Below, piece after piece: positions 25,829 to 35,044 of a stretch of DNA of 64,000 nt. The notes under the pieces were generated by a model. That model had not been told where the DNA came from. It saw only the letters and a list, made by a program, of their open reading frames with translations, and did no database searches. The translations under genes were made by a program, and so were the position numbers. Every line of letters begins with the position of its first letter. Position 1 is the stretch's first letter. Source of the DNA: Pseudoalteromonas rubra (GTDB lineage: Bacteria; Pseudomonadota; Gammaproteobacteria; Enterobacterales; Alteromonadaceae); assembly GCF_005887115.1 (NCBI RefSeq), contig NZ_PNCJ01000008.1, positions 186,001 to 250,000 of the forward strand. Direction: 5' to 3'.

Positions 25829-27175
25829 ATGAAAAAAAGCATTCTATCTCTGTTTATCGGTGTTGCCTGCGCCCTTTCCAGCACAGCCTCACAGGCAGAA
25901 GATCTGTTGCAAGTGTACGAAATTGCCACAGCAAACGATCCCACTGTATTAAAAGCCAAAGCCCAGGCTGACGCACAAAAATATGCCCAGGACGCAGCCC
26001 TTGGCGATCTTTTACCGTCACTGGGATTCCGCATGAATTATACGGACAACGATGGTGAATCTACACTGCCTGGTGAAAGCGATACAACCGGCTACACCGT
26101 TGTTGATACCTGGGGAGACCAACTGACCCGCACAGTGACACTGAACCAAACTCTTTTTAGTATGGCGACCTGGCAGAACCTGACCATTGCAGAAAAACAA
26201 GCAATGCAGTCGCTGACCAATTATGAACAGCAGCAGCAGGATCTGATTGTACGTGTTGCAGAAGGCTACTTCGACGTACTGAGCAAGCTGGATACACTGG
26301 AGTTTGTACAGGCCGAAAAACGCGCCATTGAGCGCCAGCTGGAGCAAACCAAACAGCGCTATGAAGTGGGACTGACCGCCATCACAGACGTACACGAAGC
26401 TCAGGCACAGTTTGACCAATCTGTGGCAAACGAGATTTTGGCACAGAATAATGTCGAAACTGCCCGTGAGACCCTACGTACTATCACAGGTAAGTACCAT
26501 GCTAAGCTGAATAAACTCAATACCGATAGATTCTCAACGGTGAAGCCCGCCAAGCAGACCAACGACTTTATTGCTCTGGCTAAAGAGCAAAACCTGTCAT
26601 TGCAGGTTGCTAAATCGGCGTTAGATATCGCTCAGGATCAAATCGACCTGGCTCAGTCTGGCCATTACCCGACGCTAGACTTGACTGCGTCTTATACTGA
26701 TACATTGAGCAACAGCGAAGGCGCTGAATTACAGCCTCGCACTGATGGCACCAGTATTGGCCTGACGTTAAACGTGCCAATTTACTCTGGCGGTAAAACT
26801 GTAGCAGCCACCGATCAGGCGCGTGCACTTTACGTTGCTGCCAGTGAAGACCTGGAAGCTGCAATGCGTAACGTAACTCGCTCAGTGATCACCTCTTACA
26901 ATCAGGTGATGTCAGATGTTGCTACGTATCGTGCGCTGGAGCAGGCCGTTGTGTCAGCTGAAAGTGCATTACAAGCAACAGAAGCAGGTTTTGAAGTTGG
27001 TACACGTACCATTGTTGACGTACTTATCAGTACTCAGAACCTGTATAACGCCAAGCGCAACCTGTCGGATCTTCGCTATCAATACGTGTTGTCGACACTG
27101 AGACTGAAGCAGGCAGCGGGTACCCTGAGTCGCAGCGACTTAGAAGCCATCAATAAAGGCCTGGTTGCAGGCTAA
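25829..27175 (+). CDS. tolC: TolC family outer membrane channel
   Basis: TolC forms a trimeric outer-membrane and periplasmic tunnel for drug efflux pumps and type I secretion. The 448-aa precursor starts with a Sec signal ending S-Q-A-E (after Ala 23). Two OEP repeats follow, with helical stretches such as Q-A-Q-F-D-Q-S-V-A-N-E and strand segments such as I-G-L-T-L-N-V-P-I-Y-S-G-G. The nudF-divergent position is conserved for the general tolC gene and separates it from the copper-specific cusC later in this window. It is slightly shorter than E. coli TolC at the C-terminus. Downstream is a strong terminator. Confidence 0.95.
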   Translation: MKKSILSLFIGVACALSSTASQAEDLLQVYEIATANDPTVLKAKAQADAQKYAQDAALGDLLPSLGFRMNYTDNDGESTLPGESDTTGYTVVDTWGDQLTRTVTLNQTLFSMATWQNLTIAEKQAMQSLTNYEQQQQDLIVRVAEGYFDVLSKLDTLEFVQAEKRAIERQLEQTKQRYEVGLTAITDVHEAQAQFDQSVANEILAQNNVETARETLRTITGKYHAKLNKLNTDRFSTVKPAKQTNDFIALAKEQNLSLQVAKSALDIAQDQIDLAQSGHYPTLDLTASYTDTLSNSEGAELQPRTDGTSIGLTLNVPIYSGGKTVAATDQARALYVAASEDLEAAMRNVTRSVITSYNQVMSDVATYRALEQAVVSAESALQATEAGFEVGTRTIVDVLISTQNLYNAKRNLSDLRYQYVLSTLRLKQAAGTLSRSDLEAINKGLVAG

Positions 27176-27191
27176 CCCTAAGTAAATTCTG

Positions 27192-27218
27192 AAAAAACCG
27201 GCGCAAGCCGGTTTTTTT
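27192..27218. terminator. Rho-independent terminator of tolC
   Basis: A stem ACCGGC / GCCGGT with GCAA loop, six As before it and seven Ts after it. It starts 16 bases past the tolC stop. Confidence 0.92.
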
Positions 27219-27319
27219 CTGCCCCCATTCAGCCATGCTCTGGCATGAATAAGAGGTCGGCGCTCATTGCCACTCTCTTGAGCTGGTCAGCCGATATCGC
27301 TAAACTAACCCTTTGAAGT

Positions 27320-28261
27320 TTGAACGAGAGTCCACCTTTGGTTAACAACCCCACCTTTAAGCTGGCATTTTTAGCCCCTAAGTTCTGGCCAACCTGGCTC
27401 AGCGTGTTTTTCTTATATGCCCTGTCCTGGCTTCCGCAGGGCCTGCAACTGTGGCTGGGAAAAATGCTTGGCCGCCTGGTGCATCGCCTGCTGAAGAAGC
27501 GTCGTCATATTGCCGATGTTAATCTGCGTTTGTGCTTTCCTGAAATGGATGAACAGCAGCGTGCCAATATGGTATTAAAAAATATGGAAAACACCGGCAT
27601 AGCTACATTCGAAACATCGATGGCATGGTGGTGGCCACAGTGGCGTATCAACCGCGTGATAGGCTCAATCAAAGGTATGGAACATATTGAACAGGCACAG
27701 AGTAATGGCAAAGGCGTCCTTTTATTAGTGCCACATATGCTGCACCTGGAAATGCTTGGCAGAGTATTGGGCACAGAGCAGCCTGGTATCGGCTTTTATC
27801 GCCCGCATAATAACCCGCTGATGGAGTACTTTATGACCAAAGGCCGGCTGCGCTCAAATGAATTCTTAATTGGTAAGCGTGACGTAAAGGGGTTACTACA
27901 GGCACTTAAGAATAAAAAGCTCTGTTATTACCTGCCCGATCAGGACTATGGTCGTAACCGCTGTGAATTTGCCCCTTTCTTTGCTGTACCTGATGCTGCC
28001 TCTACAACGGGAACGCTGCTCTTTGCAGGAAGCAAAAATTGTGAGACATTAAGTTTACATGGCGCCCGGGATGATCAGGGCAAATACCATATAGAAATTC
28101 AGCCCGCGCTTGCAGCTTTTCCCAGTGGCGACCCTCAAACCGACGTCACACGGGTTAATCAGCGTATGGAGCTGGCCATTGCACAGGCCCCGGAACAGTA
28201 TATGTGGTTGCACCGACGCTTTAAAACGCGCCCGGATGAAAACGCGCCGTCGTATTATTAG
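27320..28261 (+). CDS. Lipid A acyltransferase (LpxL/LpxM family)
   Basis: Transfers a secondary acyl chain from acyl-ACP to the lipid A precursor on the inner membrane. The 313-aa frame carries a hydrophobic N-terminal anchor (F-F-L-Y-A-L-S-W-L-P-Q), the catalytic H-x4-E motif in P-H-M-L-H-L-E near residue 143, and a Y-L-P-D-Q-D-Y-G block shared with LpxL/LpxM. The C-terminal R-R-F-K-T-R-P matches the family. No ATG exists near the N-terminus; TTG at 27320 or a second TTG six codons later must serve as start. Position next to tolC and sequence suggest LpxM-like, but LpxL versus LpxM cannot be decided here. Confidence 0.88.
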   Translation: MNESPPLVNNPTFKLAFLAPKFWPTWLSVFFLYALSWLPQGLQLWLGKMLGRLVHRLLKKRRHIADVNLRLCFPEMDEQQRANMVLKNMENTGIATFETSMAWWWPQWRINRVIGSIKGMEHIEQAQSNGKGVLLLVPHMLHLEMLGRVLGTEQPGIGFYRPHNNPLMEYFMTKGRLRSNEFLIGKRDVKGLLQALKNKKLCYYLPDQDYGRNRCEFAPFFAVPDAASTTGTLLFAGSKNCETLSLHGARDDQGKYHIEIQPALAAFPSGDPQTDVTRVNQRMELAIAQAPEQYMWLHRRFKTRPDENAPSYY

Positions 28262-28292
28262 TAACCTTTAGCATTAAGTGTGTCGTGACAGT

Positions 28293-28901
28293 ATGGCTAA
28301 GAAACGTTCAAAACGCTTATCAAACATGTGGTTCTGGACCAAACACCTGTCGTTAGGTGTATTATTGGTGTGGGCTGCGTATTATTTTTTGTATGGCAAT
28401 CTCCCCTCAATGGAATTTAGAGATACCACCAATGCCGCCGCACAGGGGTTTACGCAGTTCTACGAGGGGTTTAAACGCAACTTCAACGAGCGTAATACTG
28501 AACGGGACAAGTACGTACTGGAACTGGGTAAACCCACCTACCCGCTGGACGATGCCATCGCACAGCGCGGCTTAGTGGTAAAACCCGCACCACAGCGCTG
28601 GACCGGTGAGATCCAGCCCCGTCGTTTTGACAGCGGGGAGACCCTGCGTGGTGTACTGAGCAATTACGCGAAAAAAGAAGACATTGAGCTTTTCTGGTAT
28701 CTGGACAAAGACTATGTCGTAAAACACAACTTCCGAGTCGACACGAACTTTGTCTCAACCCTCTATCAGGTTGGCACCGCCATTAACGACGACTTTGAAT
28801 TTGAAGTCTATACCTTCTTCTGTCACCGCCAGAGGGCGGCAGTCATTACCCAAAACCCATCACGCTTTGTGCGTGAAAACTGTCGCCGCCTGACTAAATA
28901 G
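28293..28901 (+). CDS. Membrane-anchored protein with TcpQ-like C-terminal domain
   Basis: About 202 aa. A single hydrophobic helix at residues ~15-35 (L-S-L-G-V-L-L-V-W-A-A-Y-Y-F) follows a Lys/Arg-rich cytoplasmic start, so the bulk should be periplasmic. The C-terminal ~85 residues (G-E-T-L-R-G-V-L-S-N-Y ... W-Y-L-D-K-D-Y-V-V) resemble the TcpQ/PilL-type domain in pilus and secretion proteins, which resembles a SPOR-like fold. This is a weak-to-moderate family call. The ATG is 32 bp behind the acyltransferase stop, suggesting one operon. Function unknown. Confidence 0.65.
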   Translation: MAKKRSKRLSNMWFWTKHLSLGVLLVWAAYYFLYGNLPSMEFRDTTNAAAQGFTQFYEGFKRNFNERNTERDKYVLELGKPTYPLDDAIAQRGLVVKPAPQRWTGEIQPRRFDSGETLRGVLSNYAKKEDIELFWYLDKDYVVKHNFRVDTNFVSTLYQVGTAINDDFEFEVYTFFCHRQRAAVITQNPSRFVRENCRRLTK

Positions 28902-28909
28902 TTATTGAA

Positions 28910-28936
28910 GCCAGAGAAAGCAGCACTTTCTCTGGC
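28910..28936. terminator. Hairpin between convergent genes
   Basis: An 11-bp perfect stem (GCCAGAGAAAG / CTTTCTCTGGC) with a 5-base loop, filling the 36-bp gap between the TcpQ-like gene and the glnE stop. No T-run, but the position fits a bidirectional terminator. Confidence 0.65.
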
Positions 28937-28937
28937 C

Positions 28938-31733
28938 TTACCCTAATAACTGTTGCCAGGCAGCCCGCACTGCAACCACCAGTTCAGAGACATCCTGCAT
29001 GGGCACACAACGTCCTGCTGCGTTCAGGCTATGTAAGTGATACCGATCGCGAAACTCACAATACGCCTGCGTCAGTGCCCTTTGAGTGGCCTCATCTATG
29101 ACATCTGCATGATATGCCATCTCGAAAATGCGAATGTTATCGGGAAAACGCGCCAACTCGGAATGCGCATAGCTATAATTCAAAACCAGATACTGAGCAA
29201 GAAACTCAATGTCTGTCATACCACCTACGCCCTGCTTAAGATCAAATTGTGTATCTGTGCTCTTATCCAGATGTCCCCGCATCTTTTCACGCATCTCAAC
29301 AATGTCTTTACGAAGTGCGTCACTGTCCCTGCTGTGACACAAAATTTCGCTGCGGATCTCGTTAAATCGCGAGACAAGCTCAGGCTCACCCAGCACCATA
29401 CGCGAGCGCACCAACGCCTGATGTTCCCAGGTCCAGGCCTGCTGCTGTTGATACTGATAGAAGCTCTCGATATTGATGGCCAGCAAGCCCGAATTGCCCT
29501 CCGGTCGTAAGCGGGTATCTAGTTCATACAAAATCCCCGAGTTAGTGCGGGTATTGAACAAGTGCATCAGGCGCTGCGCCAGCTTTAAGTAGAATTGACG
29601 GGAAGAGATCGACTTATCACCTGTCGTGACGCTGTTACCATCGCGATTATGGACGAACACCAGGTCCAGATCTGAGTTATACCCCAGCTCCAGCCCACCC
29701 GCTTTTCCGTAGGCCACGACGGCAAAGCCTTTGTGTTCAACATCAGCCCCTTCAGGTGCACCATAGCGCGCCACCATTTGTTGCCAGGCAATATCTACGG
29801 CCTTAGCAATAATGGCTTCTGCCAGTGCAGTGAGGTGATCGCTCACTTTCATGATATCCAATACACCCGTAGCATCTGCCGCAGCTATACGCAGCGCCTG
29901 AGTTTGCTTGAACTGGCGCAGCGCTTCCATTTGTAATTCGAGGTCCTCGCTGTCGATGCGCAAAAAGTACTGCTGTACTTCACTGTAATAGGCGCTCAGC
30001 GGTAAAGGACGATAAAGCACCGCCGGGTCGATCAGCTCATCCAGCAAAATCGGGTAGCGGGCCACCTGCTCTGCTATCCAGACACTGTGCGCACACAATT
30101 TAATAAGCTGCTGCAGTGCTCCGCGGTTTTCAAACAACAGTTCAAGATACGCCGTTCGCGAGGCAACTTTCAGTATCACCTGCAACACCCGCTCCAGAAT
30201 CTCTGCAACGGGTGCCCGAGTAATCTCACTGAGTAGTGCAGGCATCAGTTTATCCAGTACATCTCTACCACGCGTCCCCATTTGTATTTTGCTCAATCCC
30301 AGATGAAACGCATCGAGTGATTTTTGCCAGGCTTCACTGACCGCTTCAGGCAGGGGCGATTCCAGATAACTGATATCGCGCTGCTCCCACGCTGAAACAA
30401 ACTCTGGTGCAAGCGCTTCCCCCAACTCAGGCTCCTCGCCTATCACCTGGGTAAACTCTGCTCTGACCGCGGCCTGAGCATGCTCCAGCTTTTTGAGTAC
30501 CTCGCTGTATTGGGTGCATTCAAGCAACACAGTCAAACGCAACTGATCCTGTTCGTTATCCGGCAGCGTTTGTGTCTGACTATCGTCAAAAGCTTGTAAA
30601 TACTGCTCTGTGCGGCGCAGCAAAAGGTACTGCTGCGACAGCACTTGGCCCACTTCGACGGGGATTAAAGACAGATGTTGAAGTTGCTGCAATGCCGATA
30701 ACAAAGACGGTGTCTGTAGCTCAGGCTCACGGCCACCGCGGATCATCTGCAGCGCCTGAACAATAAACTCGACTTCCCGGATCCCGCCAGCACCAAGCTT
30801 AATATTGTTTGTAAGCCCTTTGCGTCTTACTTCCTGCGCAATCATGTGCTTCATTTTGCGCAAGGATTCAATGACTGAAAAATCGATGTAACGTCGAAAA
30901 ACAAACGGACGTATCAAGGTTTTAAACTCATCCCAGTAGTGATTTTTCTCACCCAGCAGACGTGCCTTAAGCATGGCATACCTTTCCCACTCTCGGCCCT
31001 GATCCTGATAATAATCTTCCATGGCAGCAAAACTCATCACCAAGGGGCCGCTATCACCAAAGGGGCGCAAACGCATGTCGACCCGAAATACCTGACCATC
31101 GGCAGTGCACTGATCCAATGCTGCAATCAGCTTTTGTGCCACTTTGGTATAAAACACCTGTGCCTCAATGCTGCGGCGTCCGCCTTCAGTGGGTTTGGCA
31201 AATGGATAGGTAAAAATCAGGTCGATATCTGAGGAAAAATTCAGCTCTCCTCCGCCCAGCTTGCCCATCCCCAGCACCAGCATAGGTACAGGCTCGCCCA
31301 GCTCATCGCACACCTGTCCATTACTTTTTGCCACACTCGCGTGTGCCCAGCGATTTGCCGCGTCGATCAGCTTTTCACTCAACCGTGACTGATAAGCGAT
31401 ACTGTCGTCAATAGGATTGCCTTCCACCAGGTCGAGCCACATCAGCTTGAGCCAGTAGCGCTTGCGGTATTCCCGCAACTGCCTAAAGCAGCTAACTTCA
31501 TCGAGTTCACAAAGCGGCTCAGTCAGTGGTGGTGGACAAGTCCGCAGCCGCATCTGTTCGGCATCCAGCAACCAATCGACCCACTCGGGGTGACGTTGCA
31601 AAATACGATAGGCAAAATCACTCAGGGCGAGTAGCCTTAAAACGGCCTGATTATTCGTGTGTTGGGCAAAAAGTGCCTGACAGCGTTCGAGTGCAAGATG
31701 CCCAAGCGCATGGGGCAAGCCACCGAAATCCAT
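28938..31733 (-). CDS. glnE: Glutamine synthetase adenylyltransferase / deadenylase
   Basis: GlnE adenylylates glutamine synthetase to switch it off when nitrogen is plentiful and deadenylylates it when nitrogen is scarce, under PII control. At 931 aa it has both nucleotidyltransferase halves: the N-terminal deadenylase motif G-G-G-E-L-N-F-S-S-D-I-D-L and the C-terminal adenylylase motif G-G-L-E-L-G-Y-N-S-D-L-D-L. Each carries the metal-binding D-x-D. Helical linker regions complete the protein. It is transcribed alone on the minus strand, with the divergent DUF350 gene starting 71 bp beyond its ATG. Confidence 0.96.
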   Translation of the reverse strand: MDFGGLPHALGHLALERCQALFAQHTNNQAVLRLLALSDFAYRILQRHPEWVDWLLDAEQMRLRTCPPPLTEPLCELDEVSCFRQLREYRKRYWLKLMWLDLVEGNPIDDSIAYQSRLSEKLIDAANRWAHASVAKSNGQVCDELGEPVPMLVLGMGKLGGGELNFSSDIDLIFTYPFAKPTEGGRRSIEAQVFYTKVAQKLIAALDQCTADGQVFRVDMRLRPFGDSGPLVMSFAAMEDYYQDQGREWERYAMLKARLLGEKNHYWDEFKTLIRPFVFRRYIDFSVIESLRKMKHMIAQEVRRKGLTNNIKLGAGGIREVEFIVQALQMIRGGREPELQTPSLLSALQQLQHLSLIPVEVGQVLSQQYLLLRRTEQYLQAFDDSQTQTLPDNEQDQLRLTVLLECTQYSEVLKKLEHAQAAVRAEFTQVIGEEPELGEALAPEFVSAWEQRDISYLESPLPEAVSEAWQKSLDAFHLGLSKIQMGTRGRDVLDKLMPALLSEITRAPVAEILERVLQVILKVASRTAYLELLFENRGALQQLIKLCAHSVWIAEQVARYPILLDELIDPAVLYRPLPLSAYYSEVQQYFLRIDSEDLELQMEALRQFKQTQALRIAAADATGVLDIMKVSDHLTALAEAIIAKAVDIAWQQMVARYGAPEGADVEHKGFAVVAYGKAGGLELGYNSDLDLVFVHNRDGNSVTTGDKSISSRQFYLKLAQRLMHLFNTRTNSGILYELDTRLRPEGNSGLLAINIESFYQYQQQQAWTWEHQALVRSRMVLGEPELVSRFNEIRSEILCHSRDSDALRKDIVEMREKMRGHLDKSTDTQFDLKQGVGGMTDIEFLAQYLVLNYSYAHSELARFPDNIRIFEMAYHADVIDEATQRALTQAYCEFRDRYHLHSLNAAGRCVPMQDVSELVVAVRAAWQQLLG

Positions 31734-31804
31734 AGAAAAATCTCCAGTGCAATTGCAAAAAGCGGTGTTATAGTAAACTTAACTGTCATCACCTTACACT
31801 TAGC

Positions 31805-32698
31805 ATGAGTTATTTGTCTTTAGCCAATATCAACTTTTTCGCCATCTTAGTGAGTTTTGTCGTGATTTGTCTGTTCACGGTCGCCTTACGTTTATATGTC
31901 CAGTTCAGCGCCAGACAAATGCTGGAAGACGAGCTGGCTAAACGGGATAATTTTGCTTTAGGGATCAGTTATGCCACCCACCTTGCCGTGCTGGTGATCT
32001 GTTGTGCCTATGTATTCAATGACACTGGCATGATGGTGTTACAAGCAGAATCATTTCGCAGTGGCGTTATACTACTGCTTATTCTGGTCTTTATTTACTT
32101 TGGCCAGCATATTCATCGAAAGTGGATCCTCTATCAATTCAATGAAGAGCAGGCTATTTTAAAACAAAATGTTTGTGCCGCGGTGGTCGACTCAGGCATG
32201 TTGATTGGCAATACGATTTTAGTCCTTGGGCTGTACCATTGGATCCACCCACAAGGCTTTGGCAATTTACTGGTCGTTACACTGAGCTTTTTGGTCGTTC
32301 AGTTAATGTGTGCACTGGACAGTAAAATTCGTGAGCGCCGTTTTGCCAAATATAACCAGGGTGCTTCTTTGCAACAAAACTTTAATCTGGCCAATACCTC
32401 TATCGGGATCCGCTATGCTGGCAAGAGCATTGGGCTGGCACTGGCGATTTATGCCGGTTTGCACAGTGCGCCGTACCATGGTGCCAAAGTGGTCGAAAAC
32501 CTGTTTGTGATTGTCATGCATTGCGGCGTCATGTGGCTACTTTTGTATGGTATCAGTTACTTACTGCTGCAACTGGCGCTACCCAGAGTGGACATTGGGC
32601 TGGAAGTCGACCATCAGGACAATATTGGGATTGCTTGTCTGGAGTTTGCTGTTTTCTGCGCAATAGGCTATTTACTTATTAACATGTTCTCAATGTAA
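31805..32698 (+). CDS. DUF350 family inner-membrane protein
   Basis: A 297-aa polytopic membrane protein with about eight hydrophobic segments in two similar halves. Each half has four helices, as expected for duplicated DUF350 (UPF0719) modules. Charged turns such as L-A-K-R-D-N-F-A-L-G-I and F-N-L-A-N-T-S-I-G-I are at equivalent places in the two halves and match the family's loop pattern. The biochemical function of the family is not established. It is divergent from glnE and 12 bp ahead of a small unknown gene on the same strand, so the two may be co-transcribed. Confidence 0.8.
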   Translation: MSYLSLANINFFAILVSFVVICLFTVALRLYVQFSARQMLEDELAKRDNFALGISYATHLAVLVICCAYVFNDTGMMVLQAESFRSGVILLLILVFIYFGQHIHRKWILYQFNEEQAILKQNVCAAVVDSGMLIGNTILVLGLYHWIHPQGFGNLLVVTLSFLVVQLMCALDSKIRERRFAKYNQGASLQQNFNLANTSIGIRYAGKSIGLALAIYAGLHSAPYHGAKVVENLFVIVMHCGVMWLLLYGISYLLLQLALPRVDIGLEVDHQDNIGIACLEFAVFCAIGYLLINMFSM

Positions 32699-32710
32699 CC
32701 AGGCCTGTTA

Positions 32711-33193
32711 GTGCGTTTAAACCTAGAAAACTTTTTGCTGGTCGACAGCAACTGGGAATTCAGCAGAGAATTCGCTGCGCATCTGAAAGCGCAGCACCCT
32801 GACGTGCCCAGTGAGTTGTTGATCGCTGGAGACAACACCAAACAGATGCTGAAAATGATGTTTCAGGAACAGGTGAAAGATTACTGCTACTGTGACTTTG
32901 CAAATGAAATCAGTGTATCTGAGCTGGCCTCTTACCTGCACGAGCATCATAAAGTACGTGGCGTGTTGATCTACGCAATTGACTATCACCTCGCCGACGA
33001 GACACAAAGGTTTATTTTTAATTCATTACATCGTCAACGCATCACCGTCGAGCAAACGGCTCGGGGGTATGTCTATCACCCGCTCAGAGACCCCTTTAAT
33101 AACAACCATCTGACATGCCATTCCACCGTCTCCGCAACCACCCAGGATACCGTTATCGACTTTGCACAGCACCACACTGACAAAGCCGAATAG
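32711..33193 (+). CDS. Conserved-looking hypothetical protein
   Basis: 160 aa from a GTG start 12 bp after the DUF350 stop, with AGG nearby. No signal peptide or membrane helix is visible. It begins L-N-L-E-N-F-L-L-V-D-S-N-W-E-F and includes alternating hydrophobic strands such as K-V-R-G-V-L-I-Y-A-I-D-Y-H-L, reminiscent of a small alpha/beta domain; no motif was recognised. The tight spacing suggests expression with the DUF350 protein. A shorter start at an internal ATG pair (residues 46 and 49) is possible. Confidence 0.55.
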   Translation: MRLNLENFLLVDSNWEFSREFAAHLKAQHPDVPSELLIAGDNTKQMLKMMFQEQVKDYCYCDFANEISVSELASYLHEHHKVRGVLIYAIDYHLADETQRFIFNSLHRQRITVEQTARGYVYHPLRDPFNNNHLTCHSTVSATTQDTVIDFAQHHTDKAE

Positions 33194-33256
33194 GTGCTGG
33201 ACTCGCTGTACATAACCCCTTACCATTACGGCTATTTAACAGCGGAATAGTCCACC

Positions 33257-33991
33257 ATGCGCATACCTCATATTTACCAGCCTTCCGACCTTGCCATAGG
33301 CCAGACGATTGATCTTGTCGATGATGCTGCCGGGCATGTAGCCCGAGTACTGCGCATGAGCGAAGGAGATAAACTGAGTTTGTTTAATGGCCAGGGCGGA
33401 GAATACCTGGCAACCATCAGCGAAGTCAGTAAAAAGAAAGTCAGAGTCACACCAGAGCAGTTTCTTGATAAGCACGTTGAGTCTCCGCTGTCCATTCACC
33501 TTGGTCAGGGCATCTCCCGCGGAGATAAGATGGACTTTACCATCCAGAAATCAGTTGAGCTGGGGATCACTGAAATTACCCCTTTATTTACCACCCGTTG
33601 TGGCGTCAAGCTCAGCGGTGAGCGCCTGGCAAAGAAACATCAGCAATGGCAAAAAATCGCCATCGCAGCTGCGGAGCAATCTGGCCGCAACACCATTACC
33701 ACTATCCACCCGCCCGTTTCAATTGATGAGTGGCTGGCGCAATCCAGTGAGGCACTTAAGCTCACGCTTCACCCCAGAGCTGAGCACTCTATCAAAACGC
33801 TGCCGGTGCCTGAGCACGGTATTCGCTTTTTAGTTGGCCCTGAAGGGGGCTTTACCGATGAAGAAATGGCTGCAACGGCACAACAGGGGTTTGTCGATAT
33901 TCGCCTCGGCCCACGCGTGCTGCGCACGGAAACAGCCGCTCTGACCGTACTCAGCGCATTACAACTTGAGTTCGGCGACCTGGCCCTTTAA
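33257..33991 (+). CDS. rsmE: 16S rRNA m3U1498 methyltransferase
   Basis: RsmE methylates N3 of U1498 in 16S rRNA of the assembled 30S subunit. The 244-aa protein has an N-terminal PUA-like domain and a SPOUT knot whose SAM-binding motifs are F-L-V-G-P-E-G-G-F-T-D-E-E and L-G-P-R-V-L-R-T-E-T-A. These are the standard RsmE signatures. An R-G-D-K-M-D-F-T-I-Q-K block precedes them. The rsmE-gshB-yqgE-ruvX order is conserved in gammaproteobacteria. Confidence 0.95.
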   Translation: MRIPHIYQPSDLAIGQTIDLVDDAAGHVARVLRMSEGDKLSLFNGQGGEYLATISEVSKKKVRVTPEQFLDKHVESPLSIHLGQGISRGDKMDFTIQKSVELGITEITPLFTTRCGVKLSGERLAKKHQQWQKIAIAAAEQSGRNTITTIHPPVSIDEWLAQSSEALKLTLHPRAEHSIKTLPVPEHGIRFLVGPEGGFTDEEMAATAQQGFVDIRLGPRVLRTETAALTVLSALQLEFGDLAL

Positions 33992-34066
33992 AACGCCAGT
34001 TTCGCCCTCATATCCTAGTCATACAGTTAGCAGTTGAATTGATTCACTTTATATAAGGTTACCCCA

Positions 34067-35026
34067 ATGGCAGCGAAACTTGGGATCATCTCAGATCCAA
34101 TCAGTGGCTTTAATATCAAAAAAGATACTGGCTTCGCCATGATGCTGGCAGCACAGGCACGTGGTTATGAGCTTTATTACATGGAAATGCAGGATCTGTA
34201 CTTGTACCAGGGTGAAGCCCGGGCAACCGCCGCCAAAGCAACCGTGTTTGACAACGAGCAACATTGGTACGAATTGGCAGAGAAAGACGATATCGCACTG
34301 AGCGCTCTGGATGTGATCCTGATGCGTAAAGATCCGCCTTTCGATACCGAGTACATTTACGCCACTTACATGCTGGAACGTGCAGAACAAGCCGGCACAC
34401 TGGTCATTAACAAGCCACAAAGTTTGCGTGATGCCAACGAAAAGCTTTTTACAGCCTGGTTTAGCGAGCACACACCAGACACCTTAGTGACACGCTCAAG
34501 TGCACAGATCCGCGAGTTTCTGACAAAACATGGTGACATCATTCTAAAACCACTGGATGGCATGGGCGGCGCCTCTATTTTCCGAGTACGCCACGACGAC
34601 CCAAACATCGGCGTGATCTGCGAAACCCTCACCGAGCACGGCAGTCGTTTTGCCATGGCGCAAAATTATGTCCCGGCTATCAAAGACGGCGACAAACGCG
34701 TTCTGGTGGTTGATGGCGAGGTGATGCCTTACTGCCTGGCTCGTATTCCGCAAGGCGGCGAAACCCGGGGAAATCTGGCTGCGGGTGGTCGCGGTGAAGC
34801 ACGCCCTATCAGTGACGGTGACCGTAAAATTGCCGAAGCCGTTGCGCCTGTTTTAAAAGAAAAAGGACTCATTTTTGTTGGTCTGGACATCATAGGTGAC
34901 AAGCTGACCGAAATTAATGTGACAGCGCCAACGTGTGTGAAGGAAATAGAAGCCGCGTATGATATTTCCATCATGGACAAGTTTTTTGATGCCATTGCGG
35001 CAAAACTCGACCATACTAAAGAGTAA
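34067..35026 (+). CDS. gshB: Glutathione synthetase
   Basis: Joins gamma-glutamylcysteine and glycine with ATP to make glutathione. It is a 319-aa ATP-grasp enzyme with family blocks K-L-G-I-I-S-D-P-I near the start, L-M-R-K-D-P-P-F-D-T-E-Y-I-Y-A-T, I-L-K-P-L-D-G-M-G-G near residue 160 (ATP grasp) and C-terminal G-L-D-I-I-G-D-K-L-T-E-I-N-V-T-A-P-T-C. Length equals E. coli GshB (316 aa) within a few residues. AAGGTTACCCC precedes the ATG. yqgE follows after only 18 bp. Confidence 0.97.
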   Translation: MAAKLGIISDPISGFNIKKDTGFAMMLAAQARGYELYYMEMQDLYLYQGEARATAAKATVFDNEQHWYELAEKDDIALSALDVILMRKDPPFDTEYIYATYMLERAEQAGTLVINKPQSLRDANEKLFTAWFSEHTPDTLVTRSSAQIREFLTKHGDIILKPLDGMGGASIFRVRHDDPNIGVICETLTEHGSRFAMAQNYVPAIKDGDKRVLVVDGEVMPYCLARIPQGGETRGNLAAGGRGEARPISDGDRKIAEAVAPVLKEKGLIFVGLDIIGDKLTEINVTAPTCVKEIEAAYDISIMDKFFDAIAAKLDHTKE

Positions 35027-35044
35027 CGAAAAGGGGGTCTCGCT

